64,000 nt of DNA from Thermoanaerobacter kivui (GTDB lineage Bacteria > Bacillota > Thermoanaerobacteria > Thermoanaerobacterales > Thermoanaerobacteraceae), in assembly GCF_000763575.1 (NCBI RefSeq), contig NZ_CP009170.1, positions 1,429,501 through 1,493,500 of the forward strand, given 5' to 3'. How positions within the stretch are numbered: the stretch's first letter is position 1; the number at the start of each line of letters is the position of its first letter. Under the pieces are notes generated by a model. It did not search any database and was not told the origin of the DNA. It worked only from the letters and a program-made list of their open reading frames with translations. A program made the translations under genes and the position numbers. Positions 8,364 through 16,832 of this stretch are shown here, one piece after another.

Positions 8364-8493
8364 TATTTTTTAATAATCATAATTTTTTTGCACTCTTTTG
8401 TTCTCAAAAATTTTAATACTAAACCCACTGAAAAATAACGTAATATTGAAATAAAAAGAGAAAAATCTCATTTTCCTTGTGTTTTTTAATGTT

Positions 8494-8571
8494 TTAGACG
8501 GAAAATTGCAGACAAATTTGATTATTTAATCCTAAGATTGTTTCTGAAAGATTAGGACATACATATTCCAC
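8494..8571 (-). CDS. Possible 25-residue small protein after the repeat gene
   Basis: A GTG start at 8571 follows AAGGTGA at good spacing and opens a 25-codon frame (VEYVCPNLSETILGLNNQIC, then LQFSV). It begins 26 bases after the repeat-protein stop, on the same strand. I recognise no family. Two Cys residues are present and there is no signal peptide. It could be a genuine small gene, a remnant or chance. The remaining intergenic DNA (8276-8493) holds only the ridA promoter and A/T-rich sequence. Confidence 0.25.
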   Translation of the reverse strand: MEYVCPNLSETILGLNNQICLQFSV

Positions 8572-8597
8572 GGTAATTCACCTTCTTTTTTATATTT

Positions 8598-10061
8598 TTA
8601 TTTTTTGTCTTTATTTCCATTTATTAGTATTTCAATAATTTTTTCGTTTCGTATTTCTTCTACTGACACTCCATCATTATTAGTCAGTTCCAAGATCTCT
8701 TTGTCTCCTTCAACATCAAATATATATCCTCTACTTGCTTGTATGTGAGCTACACTTTGCCCATTTTTGTCTTTTAACATTAATATTTCTCTTTCTTTCA
8801 CAGGATCAAAATAATATCCGACTGATACTTGCTCATGTGCTACTGTCCAGGCATCATTATTTGTTAACATGAATATTTCTTTGTAGTGATTTGGTACAAT
8901 TTCTTTAATTTTGATTCTTCTCTTTCTTATAAGCATGTGTGCTATCGTGTCTCCTGTTTTTGTATTCGCAGTGTGTTTTAATACGTTTACTATTTCTTCT
9001 TCTTTTAACTCTCTTAATTCTTCCGTTCTCATGTTCCTTATCTGCTGCCATGCAACTGTTTCACCTGTGGAATCACTGATTTTCAAAATATCTTTATCGC
9101 GTACCAAATCGAAAAAGTATCCCTGCAGTACCTGCTCGTGTGCTACTGTGTATCCATCATTATTTGCCAATATTAAAATTTCTTTATCCCTTACTGGGTC
9201 AAATTTGTATCCATTTTTTGCTTGGAAATGGGCAACTGTTAATCCACTTTTGTTTGCTTGCATTAATACTTTTTTGTCGCGAACAGGATCAAATGCGTAT
9301 TTCCCCCGTAATACTTGTATATGGGCTGTTGTCCAACCGTTGTTATCTGCCAACATGAGTATTTCTTTGTCTTTAACAGGATCAAATATATAACCATAAA
9401 AAGCTTGGACATGTGCTACTGTCCAGTTGTTTTTATCTTTCAATGTGAGTATCTCTTTGTCATTGACAGGATCAAATATATAGCCTTTTCGTGCCTGTAT
9501 ATGAGCTACGGTTCTTCCATATTTATCAGCAAGTTTTAATATATCTTTGTCTTTTTTAGGGCTAAAAAAATATCCTTCTTCTGCTTGCTGATGGGCTACT
9601 GCCCAGCCATCATAAGTGGACAGCATTAATATTCCTTTGTCTCTTAGGGTGTCAAAAATGTATCCCCTCTTCGCCTGTTCATGAGCTACTCTCCAACCTT
9701 CCTTATCTGCCAGCATTAATATTCCTTTATCGCAAACAGGATCAAAAAAGTGACCCTTTTTTGCTTGTATATGTGCTACCGTTTGCCTTTTTTTATCTGT
9801 TATCATTAATATTTCTTTGTCACGTATCGGGTCAAATCTATATCCGCATGACGCCTGCACATGTGCCACAGTTTCTCCGTTGATGCTCTTTAACATTAAT
9901 ATGTCTTTATCACGAACAGGATCAAATCGGTATCCGTTTTTTGCCTGCTCATGGGCTATTGTCCAGCCTCTTTCATTTTTTAGATTTAATATTTTTTTCT
10001 CTTTTTGCGGATCGAAGCGATATCCGTCACTTAATAATTTATAAGCCTCTTGGTATTTCAC
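8598..10061 (-). CDS. Protein made of an ankyrin-like 30-residue tandem repeat
   Basis: About 487 residues with no signal peptide or membrane segment. After a 12-residue lead-in, eleven consecutive repeats of about 30 residues follow. Consensus: GY.FDP..DK-IL-L at the front and -G-TVAH-QA at the back. A 70-residue interruption (charged, EELRELKEEEIVNVLKH and GDTIAHMLIRKRRIK) comes next, then two more repeats and a short acidic/basic tail. The G-T-AH--A pattern and the period resemble ankyrin repeats, but the GYxFDPVRDKEIL block is not canonical. One unit is 31 residues (GKYAFDP). The GTG at 10061 has AGAGGTG correctly placed. Function is unknown; repeat solenoids usually bind proteins. Neighbours are ridA and the VWA/MoxR pair. 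Confidence 0.8.
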   Translation of the reverse strand: MKYQEAYKLLSDGYRFDPQKEKKILNLKNERGWTIAHEQAKNGYRFDPVRDKDILMLKSINGETVAHVQASCGYRFDPIRDKEILMITDKKRQTVAHIQAKKGHFFDPVCDKGILMLADKEGWRVAHEQAKRGYIFDTLRDKGILMLSTYDGWAVAHQQAEEGYFFSPKKDKDILKLADKYGRTVAHIQARKGYIFDPVNDKEILTLKDKNNWTVAHVQAFYGYIFDPVKDKEILMLADNNGWTTAHIQVLRGKYAFDPVRDKKVLMQANKSGLTVAHFQAKNGYKFDPVRDKEILILANNDGYTVAHEQVLQGYFFDLVRDKDILKISDSTGETVAWQQIRNMRTEELRELKEEEIVNVLKHTANTKTGDTIAHMLIRKRRIKIKEIVPNHYKEIFMLTNNDAWTVAHEQVSVGYYFDPVKEREILMLKDKNGQSVAHIQASRGYIFDVEGDKEILELTNNDGVSVEEIRNEKIIEILINGNKDKK

Positions 10062-10093
10062 TGTATTCACCTCTTTTTCCCTCTTTACTATTA

Positions 10094-10122
10094 TTTTTAA
10101 TCTGTAGAGTTTAAAATGTCAA
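10094..10122 (-). promoter_or_regulatory. Candidate promoter of the repeat-protein gene
   Basis: TTGACA (10122-10117) with a 17-base spacer to TAAAAA (10099-10094) on the minus strand. The -35 is perfect and the -10 is weak. The rest of the gap (10123-10365) shows no convincing gene or structured RNA. Confidence 0.5.
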
Positions 10123-10365
10123 TTTTTTTTGCTGGTTTTTTAATTTTACGGTCAAACCCAAATTTTTCTATAAAAATCCCTTGAACTAGAATCAGATGTT
10201 TTTATCACCACTACTAGACATGTTTCATCAATATTGGTTAGTATAATAGAGTTACATTCATTGTATAAAGTTTCTAATAATGATATTGTGCTCTAATCTA
10301 AAAAGCAAAGACAGATATCCAGAAAATACCCACCCCAACTCTTGACAACGAACCTATAAAAAAAT

Positions 10366-10396
10366 AAGAGCAGTATCCAAAAAAGATACTACTCTT
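10366..10396 (-). terminator. Terminator hairpin at the end of the VWA gene
   Basis: AAGAGTAGTATC (10396-10385) pairs with GATACTGCTCTT (10377-10366) with one mismatch and is followed by TATTTTTTT on the minus strand. The VWA stop codon (10391-10389) lies inside the 5' arm. Confidence 0.65.
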
Positions 10397-11609
10397 TTAT
10401 CACAACCTTTTTGGCCCACCTTGGTACTTCTACATCTTCGTTGTTTATAAGCCCAATTATTATTTTCATCTTTGGTGGTGGATTATCAGGCCATGATGTA
10501 TAGCCATCTGTTAAAACCACACAGATATTTGGACGTGGTTTTAACTTTGCTGCTGCTTCAATTCCTTTTTCCATATTTGTCCCACCTCCACCCTTTAAAT
10601 TAATTTGTTTTATGTTTGTTATTTTGTCGACAACATGTACGTTGTAGTCGCAGGCAATGTATTTTATTCCTTCTCTTAATCCCATAGATTTTAATATACC
10701 GTCAATTTCTGCAAGTGCCTGCGACAACATGTTGTCTGACATACTGCCTGACGTGTCGACAACAACTGCAACACTTGGTGTAGGCTGTCTTAGGAAAGGC
10801 AGGACAACATTTTGTATTGTACTTTGTCTCCTTGATGGACGACTGTATGAATAATCCACCATGCCTGATATTGTTGCAGCTGCATTCCTTACAACAGAAG
10901 CAAGTTCTTTTCTCCAATTAATTTTGGGTTTTAATTTTTCTTCTGCCCAGCGTGTTAGATGTGCTGGAACAGCGCCTATATCTTTTGATGCTTCTGCTTT
11001 TATTGCAGTTGCTACTTCTTTTCTAATAATTTCTTGCTCTGCACTTGAAATACCCGGGGTTTCTTTATCTGTATCTGGGAGTTCCCACGGTTCGGGCTGT
11101 CCTGTTGCAATTGAACCGCACCTCCCTGCTGCAGGCTGTGGTATGTTTCCCTCTTTTTGATCATTGGCAGTAGGGGAATTCCAAGCTGAGGATGTGTTTT
11201 GTTTTTCCATAATTTTTTCTGCGTATTCTTCGGCAAGGAGTTTTGGGGGCAGCCCTAACTTTTCAGGAGTTATCGTTTCTTCTGGAAGTTTTATTTTTTC
11301 TGCTAAGATGTCGTCGTTTATTTCTGCATCGGCTGCAATGTTTGCAATGTCTGGCGGAAAGTTTACAAGTCTGTTTGCATGATCCCTCAGCATGTGGAGA
11401 GTTTGGTGATACAAAATACCCATGATCTCTTCTATGCTCCATATATTTTCTACTGCAGGATCATAATATAACCGCCATCTTCTGTCTACTGCCATCGTTC
11501 CTAGCCCTGGCTTTTCAACAGTCTGCAGAGCCCACAGAGCTGAGGCAAGGTACGGCCTTTCTTGAATAAGCCTGAACCTTGCAGCCTGCATTTTTGGAGG
11601 TAACAGCAT
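10389..11609 (-). CDS. VWA-like protein with DUF2201-type metallopeptidase-like N-domain
   Basis: Protein of 406 residues. The N-terminal region (about 1-130) resembles the putative metallopeptidase domain of DUF2201 proteins, but the expected HExxH reads HQTLH at residues 68-72, with a further His at 77. The catalytic Glu is therefore replaced by Gln. A low-complexity linker (about 135-195) leads to a C-terminal von Willebrand A-like domain with MIDAS motif DTSGS at 285-289 and GGGGTN near 345. It lies downstream of a MoxR ATPase, the usual partner of such VWA proteins in metal-dependent assembly or remodelling. The ATG follows GGAGAGGG. The target is unknown. Confidence 0.85.
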   Translation of the reverse strand: MLLPPKMQAARFRLIQERPYLASALWALQTVEKPGLGTMAVDRRWRLYYDPAVENIWSIEEIMGILYHQTLHMLRDHANRLVNFPPDIANIAADAEINDDILAEKIKLPEETITPEKLGLPPKLLAEEYAEKIMEKQNTSSAWNSPTANDQKEGNIPQPAAGRCGSIATGQPEPWELPDTDKETPGISSAEQEIIRKEVATAIKAEASKDIGAVPAHLTRWAEEKLKPKINWRKELASVVRNAAATISGMVDYSYSRPSRRQSTIQNVVLPFLRQPTPSVAVVVDTSGSMSDNMLSQALAEIDGILKSMGLREGIKYIACDYNVHVVDKITNIKQINLKGGGGTNMEKGIEAAAKLKPRPNICVVLTDGYTSWPDNPPPKMKIIIGLINNEDVEVPRWAKKVVIKE

Positions 11610-11924
11610 AAAAACCCTCTCCTTTTGTAAAAAGAGGAATTCAAAATTATAAAAAAATTACTGAATTCCCCTTAATTTCACTTTAAAAAGTTTTAAAACA
11701 GCAAAAATATTTCTGCTGTTTCTCTCGTCTTTCATTTATTAAATTTCTTAAACAAGTAATTTTAAAATAATTAACATGCTTTATGCTTTCTGCATGTTCC
11801 AAAAAAACATTTTAAGGATTTTACAGACTACCTCTTTATAGAAAAGAGAAATTATGTCGGCAATCTTTTTAATTATATTCTTATTATACCATGTTTTTTA
11901 AAAAACAATAAAAAAGAGAGCATG
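11610..11924 (-). other. Structured intergenic region between moxR-like and VWA genes
   Basis: There is no open frame of note in these 315 bases. On the minus strand I see several short inverted repeats: AACAGCA/TTGCTGTT with a following U-rich stretch (about 11697-11722), AACATGC/GCATGTT (about 11774-11800), CTCTTTT/ATAAAGAG over the promoter, and a TGTTTTTTAAAAAACA palindrome just past the moxR stop. They could be terminator, attenuator or decay-protection structures. Confidence 0.4.
11835..11863 (-). promoter_or_regulatory. Candidate promoter of the VWA gene
   Basis: TTGCCG (11863-11858), 17-base spacer and TATAAA (11840-11835) on the minus strand. It implies a separate transcript with a leader of about 220 bases. 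Confidence 0.5.
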
Positions 11925-13016
11925 TCAGATCAGTCCTGCAGTTTTTAGGAGCGTGACGAATTCCTGTATCTGCTTCGTTGGCAGCGGGAAGTCTTTCTGT
12001 CTTGCAGTGATGAGGATCCTGATCGCCCCTGCTGCTATGTCCCGTCCTCCCTGCTTGGCTGCCTCTCCTAATATCTCCCAAGCTGCAAGCCATCTTTCTT
12101 TTGTCGGCTTTTCTACAACAGCCTGGGCTACACCAGCCAATACTGCATAGGCCTTATCGCCGCGAGTCGGAAGCTTAAAGCTCGCGGGATTTTTTAAAAG
12201 GTCTTCTGGGTTGGGCAGATCTAAATCCTTTACCCAAGCTAGAAATTCTATCGCTGTTCCTTCCCCTATACAGCCTGCAGTAAGGATGATTTTTACATCT
12301 TCATCTGCTCCAGCAGCATCACTTGCTGTCATCAAGTAGGCGGTCATTTCCCATGAACGTCGTGACGCCCATGCACGGCCAGCATAGCTCTCCTCCTTTG
12401 GTAGCTGATGAAGCAGCTGTGGGCGAGCATGTATGAATGCTGCAATAAGGTTCTTTGTCTTTGCTAACCCCTTCTTCCAATCTTTTGGAAGAAGGGGTAT
12501 ATTTTCTTTTTCTTTCTTAAAGTCTATTACGAAGTCTTCTACCCACTCACTAGCGTTGGGTTTCCAATCTATGTGACAGAACCTGTTAGCCAGCGCTGGT
12601 GTCAAGTCCCATCCGTATGCTGCCTGCTGAGGTGGATTAGCAGCTGCCACTACTGCTATGCCGTCAGGCAGTTTCAAATCGCCCACTACTCTATCTAGGA
12701 CGACTCTTAACAAAGCTGCCTGAACAGCCGGCGGAGCAGTGGAAATCTCGTCTAGAAATAAAAGTCCTTCTCCTGCCTCCGCCAACCTTTTTGCCCATGC
12801 AGGCGGCGCCATTTTTGCTTCCCCGTTGACTATGATGGGAAGCCCTGAGAAGTCGCTCGGTTCCCGTATAGAGGCTATTACTGTTTCCACTGGGATGCCG
12901 AGCTGTTCTCCCAGCGAAATAATAAAAGATGTTTTGCCTGTTCCAGGATCTCCCCATAAAATAACAGGCACTTTTGCCTGTACTGCCAATGCCACTGCAA
13001 TTTTTTCCTTACCCAT
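11925..13016 (-). CDS. MoxR-type AAA+ ATPase
   Basis: Protein of 363 residues. Walker A is GDPGTGKT at 22-29, Walker B LLFLDEIS near 90-97, sensor 1 VVAAANPP near 125, and the arginine-finger region follows ALANRF. MoxR ATPases act as chaperone-like remodellers with VWA-domain partners, here encoded downstream on the same strand. The C-terminal 150 residues form the helical lid and an extension. AAAGGAGG lies before the ATG. GC content and codon use look somewhat higher than in neighbouring genes, as in the VWA gene, which suggests lateral acquisition of the pair (inference). Confidence 0.9.
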   Translation of the reverse strand: MGKEKIAVALAVQAKVPVILWGDPGTGKTSFIISLGEQLGIPVETVIASIREPSDFSGLPIIVNGEAKMAPPAWAKRLAEAGEGLLFLDEISTAPPAVQAALLRVVLDRVVGDLKLPDGIAVVAAANPPQQAAYGWDLTPALANRFCHIDWKPNASEWVEDFVIDFKKEKENIPLLPKDWKKGLAKTKNLIAAFIHARPQLLHQLPKEESYAGRAWASRRSWEMTAYLMTASDAAGADEDVKIILTAGCIGEGTAIEFLAWVKDLDLPNPEDLLKNPASFKLPTRGDKAYAVLAGVAQAVVEKPTKERWLAAWEILGEAAKQGGRDIAAGAIRILITARQKDFPLPTKQIQEFVTLLKTAGLI

Positions 13017-13124
13017 TTAAAATTCCTCCTTTCTAAACTTGAATTCGGCAGGTAAGATATCGAAAGTTGCAATCATCCAATGGACAACATACCTTTTTAA
13101 GCATCTCTTCCCCCCCCCACAATT

Positions 13125-13961
13125 TTAATCAACAAAATCAAGGCTTATATCAAGACTTTCAACCGAATGAGTAATTGCTCCAACAGAAATTATATCCACA
13201 CCTGTTTTTGCAATCTCTTCAATATTCTCAAGAGTAACATTTCCAGAGGCTTCAATCAAAACCCTGCCTTCCGCCAGTAAAACAGCTTCTTTCAATTGAT
13301 CAATAGTAAAGTGGTCAAGCATGATAATATCTGCTCCTGCCTCTAACGCTTCCTTGAACTCATCAATGTTTCTTACTTCAACCTCAACTTTCATAGTATG
13401 TGGAATGCTCTTTTTTGCGCTTGCAATAGCCTCTTTTATACTTCCAACAGCTTTTATATGATTATCCTTTATCAATACTGCATCAGATAAAGAATACCTA
13501 TGATTCTTACCACCACCTATAAATACCGCATATTTATCAAGCATTCGTAAAAGTGGCATTGTCTTTCTTGTTTCTGTCACAACCGCTTTATAGTTCTTTA
13601 TTTTCTCTGCATATTTGTTTGTCATTGTAGCAATTCCACTCATCCTTTGAATAAGATTTAAAGCCAATCTCTCTCCTTTTAGAATTGCTCTAGAATTTCC
13701 TTGAATCTTGGCAATAATCTCTCCCTTTTTTATCCTATCTCCATCTTTTTTCAACTTCTCAAATCTTATATTCTCATCCAACAAAAAAAATACTCTCTTT
13801 GCTACATCTATTCCACATAAAATCCCATCTTCTTTAACCTTTAAAATGGCATCTGAAACGCTTTCGTCAGGTATTAGCAAATCGGTTGTTATATCTCCAT
13901 ATGGCATGTCCTCTAAAAGTGCCTCTTTTATCAATCTATCAATGGCAATAAAGTTAAGCAT
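13125..13961 (-). CDS. nadC: Nicotinate-nucleotide pyrophosphorylase (quinolinate phosphoribosyltransferase)
   Basis: Protein of 278 residues, complete. It converts quinolinate and PRPP to nicotinate mononucleotide, CO2 and PPi. Signatures seen: GDITTDLL, LNLIQRMSGIAT, TRKTMPLLRMLDKYAV and EVEVRN. The ATG overlaps the end of nadB, so translation is coupled. Last gene of the de novo NAD operon. A run of nine G residues lies just beyond the stop on this strand. Confidence 0.97.
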   Translation of the reverse strand: MLNFIAIDRLIKEALLEDMPYGDITTDLLIPDESVSDAILKVKEDGILCGIDVAKRVFFLLDENIRFEKLKKDGDRIKKGEIIAKIQGNSRAILKGERLALNLIQRMSGIATMTNKYAEKIKNYKAVVTETRKTMPLLRMLDKYAVFIGGGKNHRYSLSDAVLIKDNHIKAVGSIKEAIASAKKSIPHTMKVEVEVRNIDEFKEALEAGADIIMLDHFTIDQLKEAVLLAEGRVLIEASGNVTLENIEEIAKTGVDIISVGAITHSVESLDISLDFVD

Positions 13962-15600
13962 TTACATCAATTACCTCCCAACCATTTAAGCAAAATGTAA
14001 GATGCTTTTTCCAATTAGTATCATCCTGTTGTGGAAAGTCGTATCTATAATGAGAACCTCTGCTTTCTTCTCTCGTCAATGCTGCTTGAACAATTGGGTA
14101 CGCTACTGTGAGCATATTATAAAACTCTATCTCTTTTAAAGTTTGGAGTTTTTTATTTTTTAGATAGTCTAACTTAATTATTAAAAAATCCAAAAGGTTT
14201 CTTAAACCATCTTTTTCCCTAACTATTCCTGCTTGAGAACTCATCTTTTCTCTTAGCAGCTCAGTTTCGGAAATTATATCTAAGTTGACATTTTCATACT
14301 CTTCTTTGTGACTAATAATAGAAGTAATTTTTAGACTTCCCACTTGATGATTATTAATAAACTGTGCAATTCTTCGACCAAAGACCAAACCCTCTAAAAG
14401 TGAGTTAGATGCTAGTCTATTTGCGCCATGGACCATTGTCCCTGCAGCTTCACCGCATACAAACAGGTTCTCAACTGTGGTCCTTCCATTTTCGTCTGAT
14501 AACACACCACCCATACTATAATGCTGAGCAGGAGCTACTGGTATTCTTTCTTTGGTTATATCCAATCCTAACTTGATACAATTACTGTATATGTTAGGAA
14601 ACCTTCTTTTTATAAACTCCTTGTCAAGATGAGTGACATCTAAAAAAACATTTTCAGCATTTGTCTTTTGCATTTCAAAATAAATAGATCTTGCAACAAC
14701 ATCTCGCGGAGCTAGTTCGGCTAAAGGATGGTAGTTTGACATAAATCTCTCGCCTTTGATATTGTATAGTATCCCACCTTCTCCTCTGACCGCCTCTGAG
14801 ATTAAAAAGCTCTTGTTCATTGGATGAAATAAAACAGTGGGATGGAACTGCACAAACTCCATATCAACAACTTTTGCACCACATCTTATAGCTACAGCAC
14901 AACCATCACCAGTGGTTACCTCAGGATTTGTAGTGTATTTATATAAATACCCATATCCACCAGATGCTAATACTATATATTTTGCAAATAGAATTAAATT
15001 CTTTTCCTTTTGCGAGAGCAAAACACCTACGGCAGTATTGTCAATTGTTATTATATCTACTAAAAATGTATTTTCAAAAACTGTAACATTTTCATATGTC
15101 TTTAATTTCAAGCCCAAATGCTCTGAGATAATTCTTCCTGTTGCATCGCCGCTTGCATGAATTATTCTTTTTCTGCTATGAGCTCCTTCTTGACCTAAAA
15201 CAATTTCGCCTTCATCATCCAAATCAAAAGGAATCCTCATATTTAACAAGATCTCTATATTAAGTAGAGCTTCATCTACTAATATTCTTACCATTTTGGA
15301 GCTGCACAAGCCAGCCCCTGCCTTGATAGTGTCCATATAATGGATATCTGGACTATCATCGCTGCTAATGGGTGCTGCAATACCACCCTGAGCAAGGGTG
15401 GTATTGCTAATCTGAATTGTTTCTTTAGTAACCATGGCAACCTTTAGCCTTCTGTCAAGGTTGACAGCAGTATATAGCCCCGCCACCCCAGTTCCTATAA
15501 TCACAACATCAAATGTGGCTATATCATCTTTTTTTATATCAAAATCCCAAACATATCTTTTTATATCTATCAATTCAATCATCTCCATAAACTTAACCAA
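13954..15600 (-). CDS. nadB: L-aspartate oxidase
   Basis: FAD-dependent enzyme of up to 548 residues that oxidises aspartate to iminoaspartate for NadA. The Rossmann FAD motif [17 protein letters not shown] lies near residue 31, the [11 protein letters not shown] segment follows, and the [10 protein letters not shown]-like motif is present as [10 protein letters not shown]. Several starts are possible (TTG 15600, ATG 15588, TTG 15573). All overlap the nadA end or lie just beyond it, and none has a clear Shine-Dalgarno, so the start is uncertain. In an anaerobe the electron acceptor is probably fumarate rather than oxygen (family knowledge). Confidence 0.95.
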   Translation of the reverse strand: MVKFMEMIELIDIKRYVWDFDIKKDDIATFDVVIIGTGVAGLYTAVNLDRRLKVAMVTKETIQISNTTLAQGGIAAPISSDDSPDIHYMDTIKAGAGLCSSKMVRILVDEALLNIEILLNMRIPFDLDDEGEIVLGQEGAHSRKRIIHASGDATGRIISEHLGLKLKTYENVTVFENTFLVDIITIDNTAVGVLLSQKEKNLILFAKYIVLASGGYGYLYKYTTNPEVTTGDGCAVAIRCGAKVVDMEFVQFHPTVLFHPMNKSFLISEAVRGEGGILYNIKGERFMSNYHPLAELAPRDVVARSIYFEMQKTNAENVFLDVTHLDKEFIKRRFPNIYSNCIKLGLDITKERIPVAPAQHYSMGGVLSDENGRTTVENLFVCGEAAGTMVHGANRLASNSLLEGLVFGRRIAQFINNHQVGSLKITSIISHKEEYENVNLDIISETELLREKMSSQAGIVREKDGLRNLLDFLIIKLDYLKNKKLQTLKEIEFYNMLTVAYPIVQAALTREESRGSHYRYDFPQQDDTNWKKHLTFCLNGWEVIDVNA

Positions 15601-16504
15601 TTTGAAGCATCTTTCTTAATGCTCTTTGAGCACCCTCTAAAACATTCTCATCCACATTTATCTCATATCTTTCATACAGCAAAGCCTCTCTTAGAGAGGT
15701 TAATGTTATCTTTTTCATGTTCGGACAAACCATTCCCGGATGAAGGAGATAAAATTCCTTTTCAGGGTTTAGCTTTTTCAGACTATATAAAACCCCCGTT
15801 TCTGTACCTATGATGAATTCCTTTGCAGATGAAGATGTTGCAAAATCAATTATCTGTTTAGTACTGCCAACAAAGTCAGCAAGCTCAACAACCTCTTCTC
15901 TACATTCAGGATGAACCAAAAGCAGTGCATCTGGGTAAGCAGACTTTGCCTTTAAGACATCCTCCTTTTTGATTTTATAGTGTGTAATGCAAAAGCCTTC
16001 CCACAAAATTATATCCTTCTCAGGAACATTTTTCTTTACGAATAACCCCAAATTTTTATCTGGCAAAAAAATGATCTTGTTATTTGGAATATTCCTCACT
16101 ACCTTAATGGCATTTGAGGAAGTGCATATAACATCCGATTTTGCTTTAACAGAAGCAGGAGAATTAATATAACACACTATTGAATAATCAGGATACTTTT
16201 CTTTTAATCTGTCCACATCATCAGCTGTAATCATGTCAGCTAGGGGACATCCTGCATCGATCTCGGGTAGCAAAACCTTTTTTTGTGGTGATAATATCTT
16301 TGCACTTTCGGCCATAAAATGGACCCCACAAAATACTATAACATTTTCCTCTCTTTCAGCACAAACTTTGCTAAGGTAAAACGAATCACCCACAAAATCA
16401 GCAATCTCCTGCACATCATCAATTTGGTAATTATGCGCTACTATTATTGCATTTTTTTGTTTTTTTAAATTGAATATCACTTCTTTTAAGGTATTCATAT
16501 CCAA
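15593..16504 (-). CDS. nadA: Quinolinate synthase A
   Basis: Protein of 303 residues that condenses iminoaspartate with dihydroxyacetone phosphate to quinolinate. The three conserved Cys that ligate the oxygen-labile [4Fe-4S] cluster are visible in FCGVHFMAE (about 79), WEGFCITHY (about 171) and [11 protein letters not shown] (about 261). The start is TTG after AAAGGTAG. It overlaps nadB and heads the nadABC operon. Confidence 0.97.
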   Translation of the reverse strand: MDMNTLKEVIFNLKKQKNAIIVAHNYQIDDVQEIADFVGDSFYLSKVCAEREENVIVFCGVHFMAESAKILSPQKKVLLPEIDAGCPLADMITADDVDRLKEKYPDYSIVCYINSPASVKAKSDVICTSSNAIKVVRNIPNNKIIFLPDKNLGLFVKKNVPEKDIILWEGFCITHYKIKKEDVLKAKSAYPDALLLVHPECREEVVELADFVGSTKQIIDFATSSSAKEFIIGTETGVLYSLKKLNPEKEFYLLHPGMVCPNMKKITLTSLREALLYERYEINVDENVLEGAQRALRKMLQIG

Positions 16505-16539
16505 TTAAATCACTACCTTTAATCTAAAATTTTATTTTT

Positions 16540-16568
16540 AATATAACACTTATTTATAATAAATTCAA
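16540..16568 (-). promoter_or_regulatory. Promoter of nadABC
   Basis: TTGAAT (16568-16563), 17-base spacer and TATATT (16545-16540) on the minus strand, about 36 bases before the nadA start. The spacer contains ATAAGTGT; I could not assign a NiaR operator with confidence. Confidence 0.55.
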
Positions 16569-16598
16569 TATTCCAAACCAACCTAAGCTACTTTTGAT

Positions 16599-16832
16599 TT
16601 ATATCATATAATCCAAATACCCCTGCAAAATATAGGTGGCTACTAACTTATCAACCACCTTTCTTTTAGCTCGCCAGGTAAGCTTATCATCTAAAATACG
16701 CTCAACAGCCTTGGTTGAAAATCTCTCATCCCATTTCACAACCTCAAGCATCGACGTTTTCATCGCACCAAAGTACGTTGGGCCAGAGGAATGGTATACG
16801 GCCTTGACATGACCGACGAAATGCTTATACCC
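16599..16832 (-). pseudogene. RuvX/YqgF-like C-terminal remnant
   Basis: Directly after the activase stop codon the same frame stays open for about 77 codons. The second half reads VVKWDERFSTKAVERIL, then RAKRKVVDKLVATYILQGYL. This matches the C-terminal end of the RuvX/YqgF Holliday-junction resolvase-like family (V-WDER-ST, RKK-DK-A---LQGYL). The catalytic N-terminal Asp region is missing, and the first part (GPTYFGAMKTSML) does not fit the family. No start codon with a ribosome-binding site is seen. I read it as a truncated relic. Confidence 0.65.

Noticed and set aside
8911-9539. Long open frames on the plus strand opposite the repeat gene
   Set aside because: They mirror the repeated codons of the minus-strand gene, have no ribosome-binding sites and encode low-complexity peptides.
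8598-10061. Regularly spaced DNA repeats suggesting a CRISPR array
   Set aside because: The period is about 90 bases, the units diverge and one frame is open throughout; this is a protein repeat, not repeat-spacer DNA.
13110-13118. Run of nine G/C bases as a phase-variable tract
   Set aside because: It lies outside any reading frame, downstream of nadC, and not at a recognisable promoter spacer.
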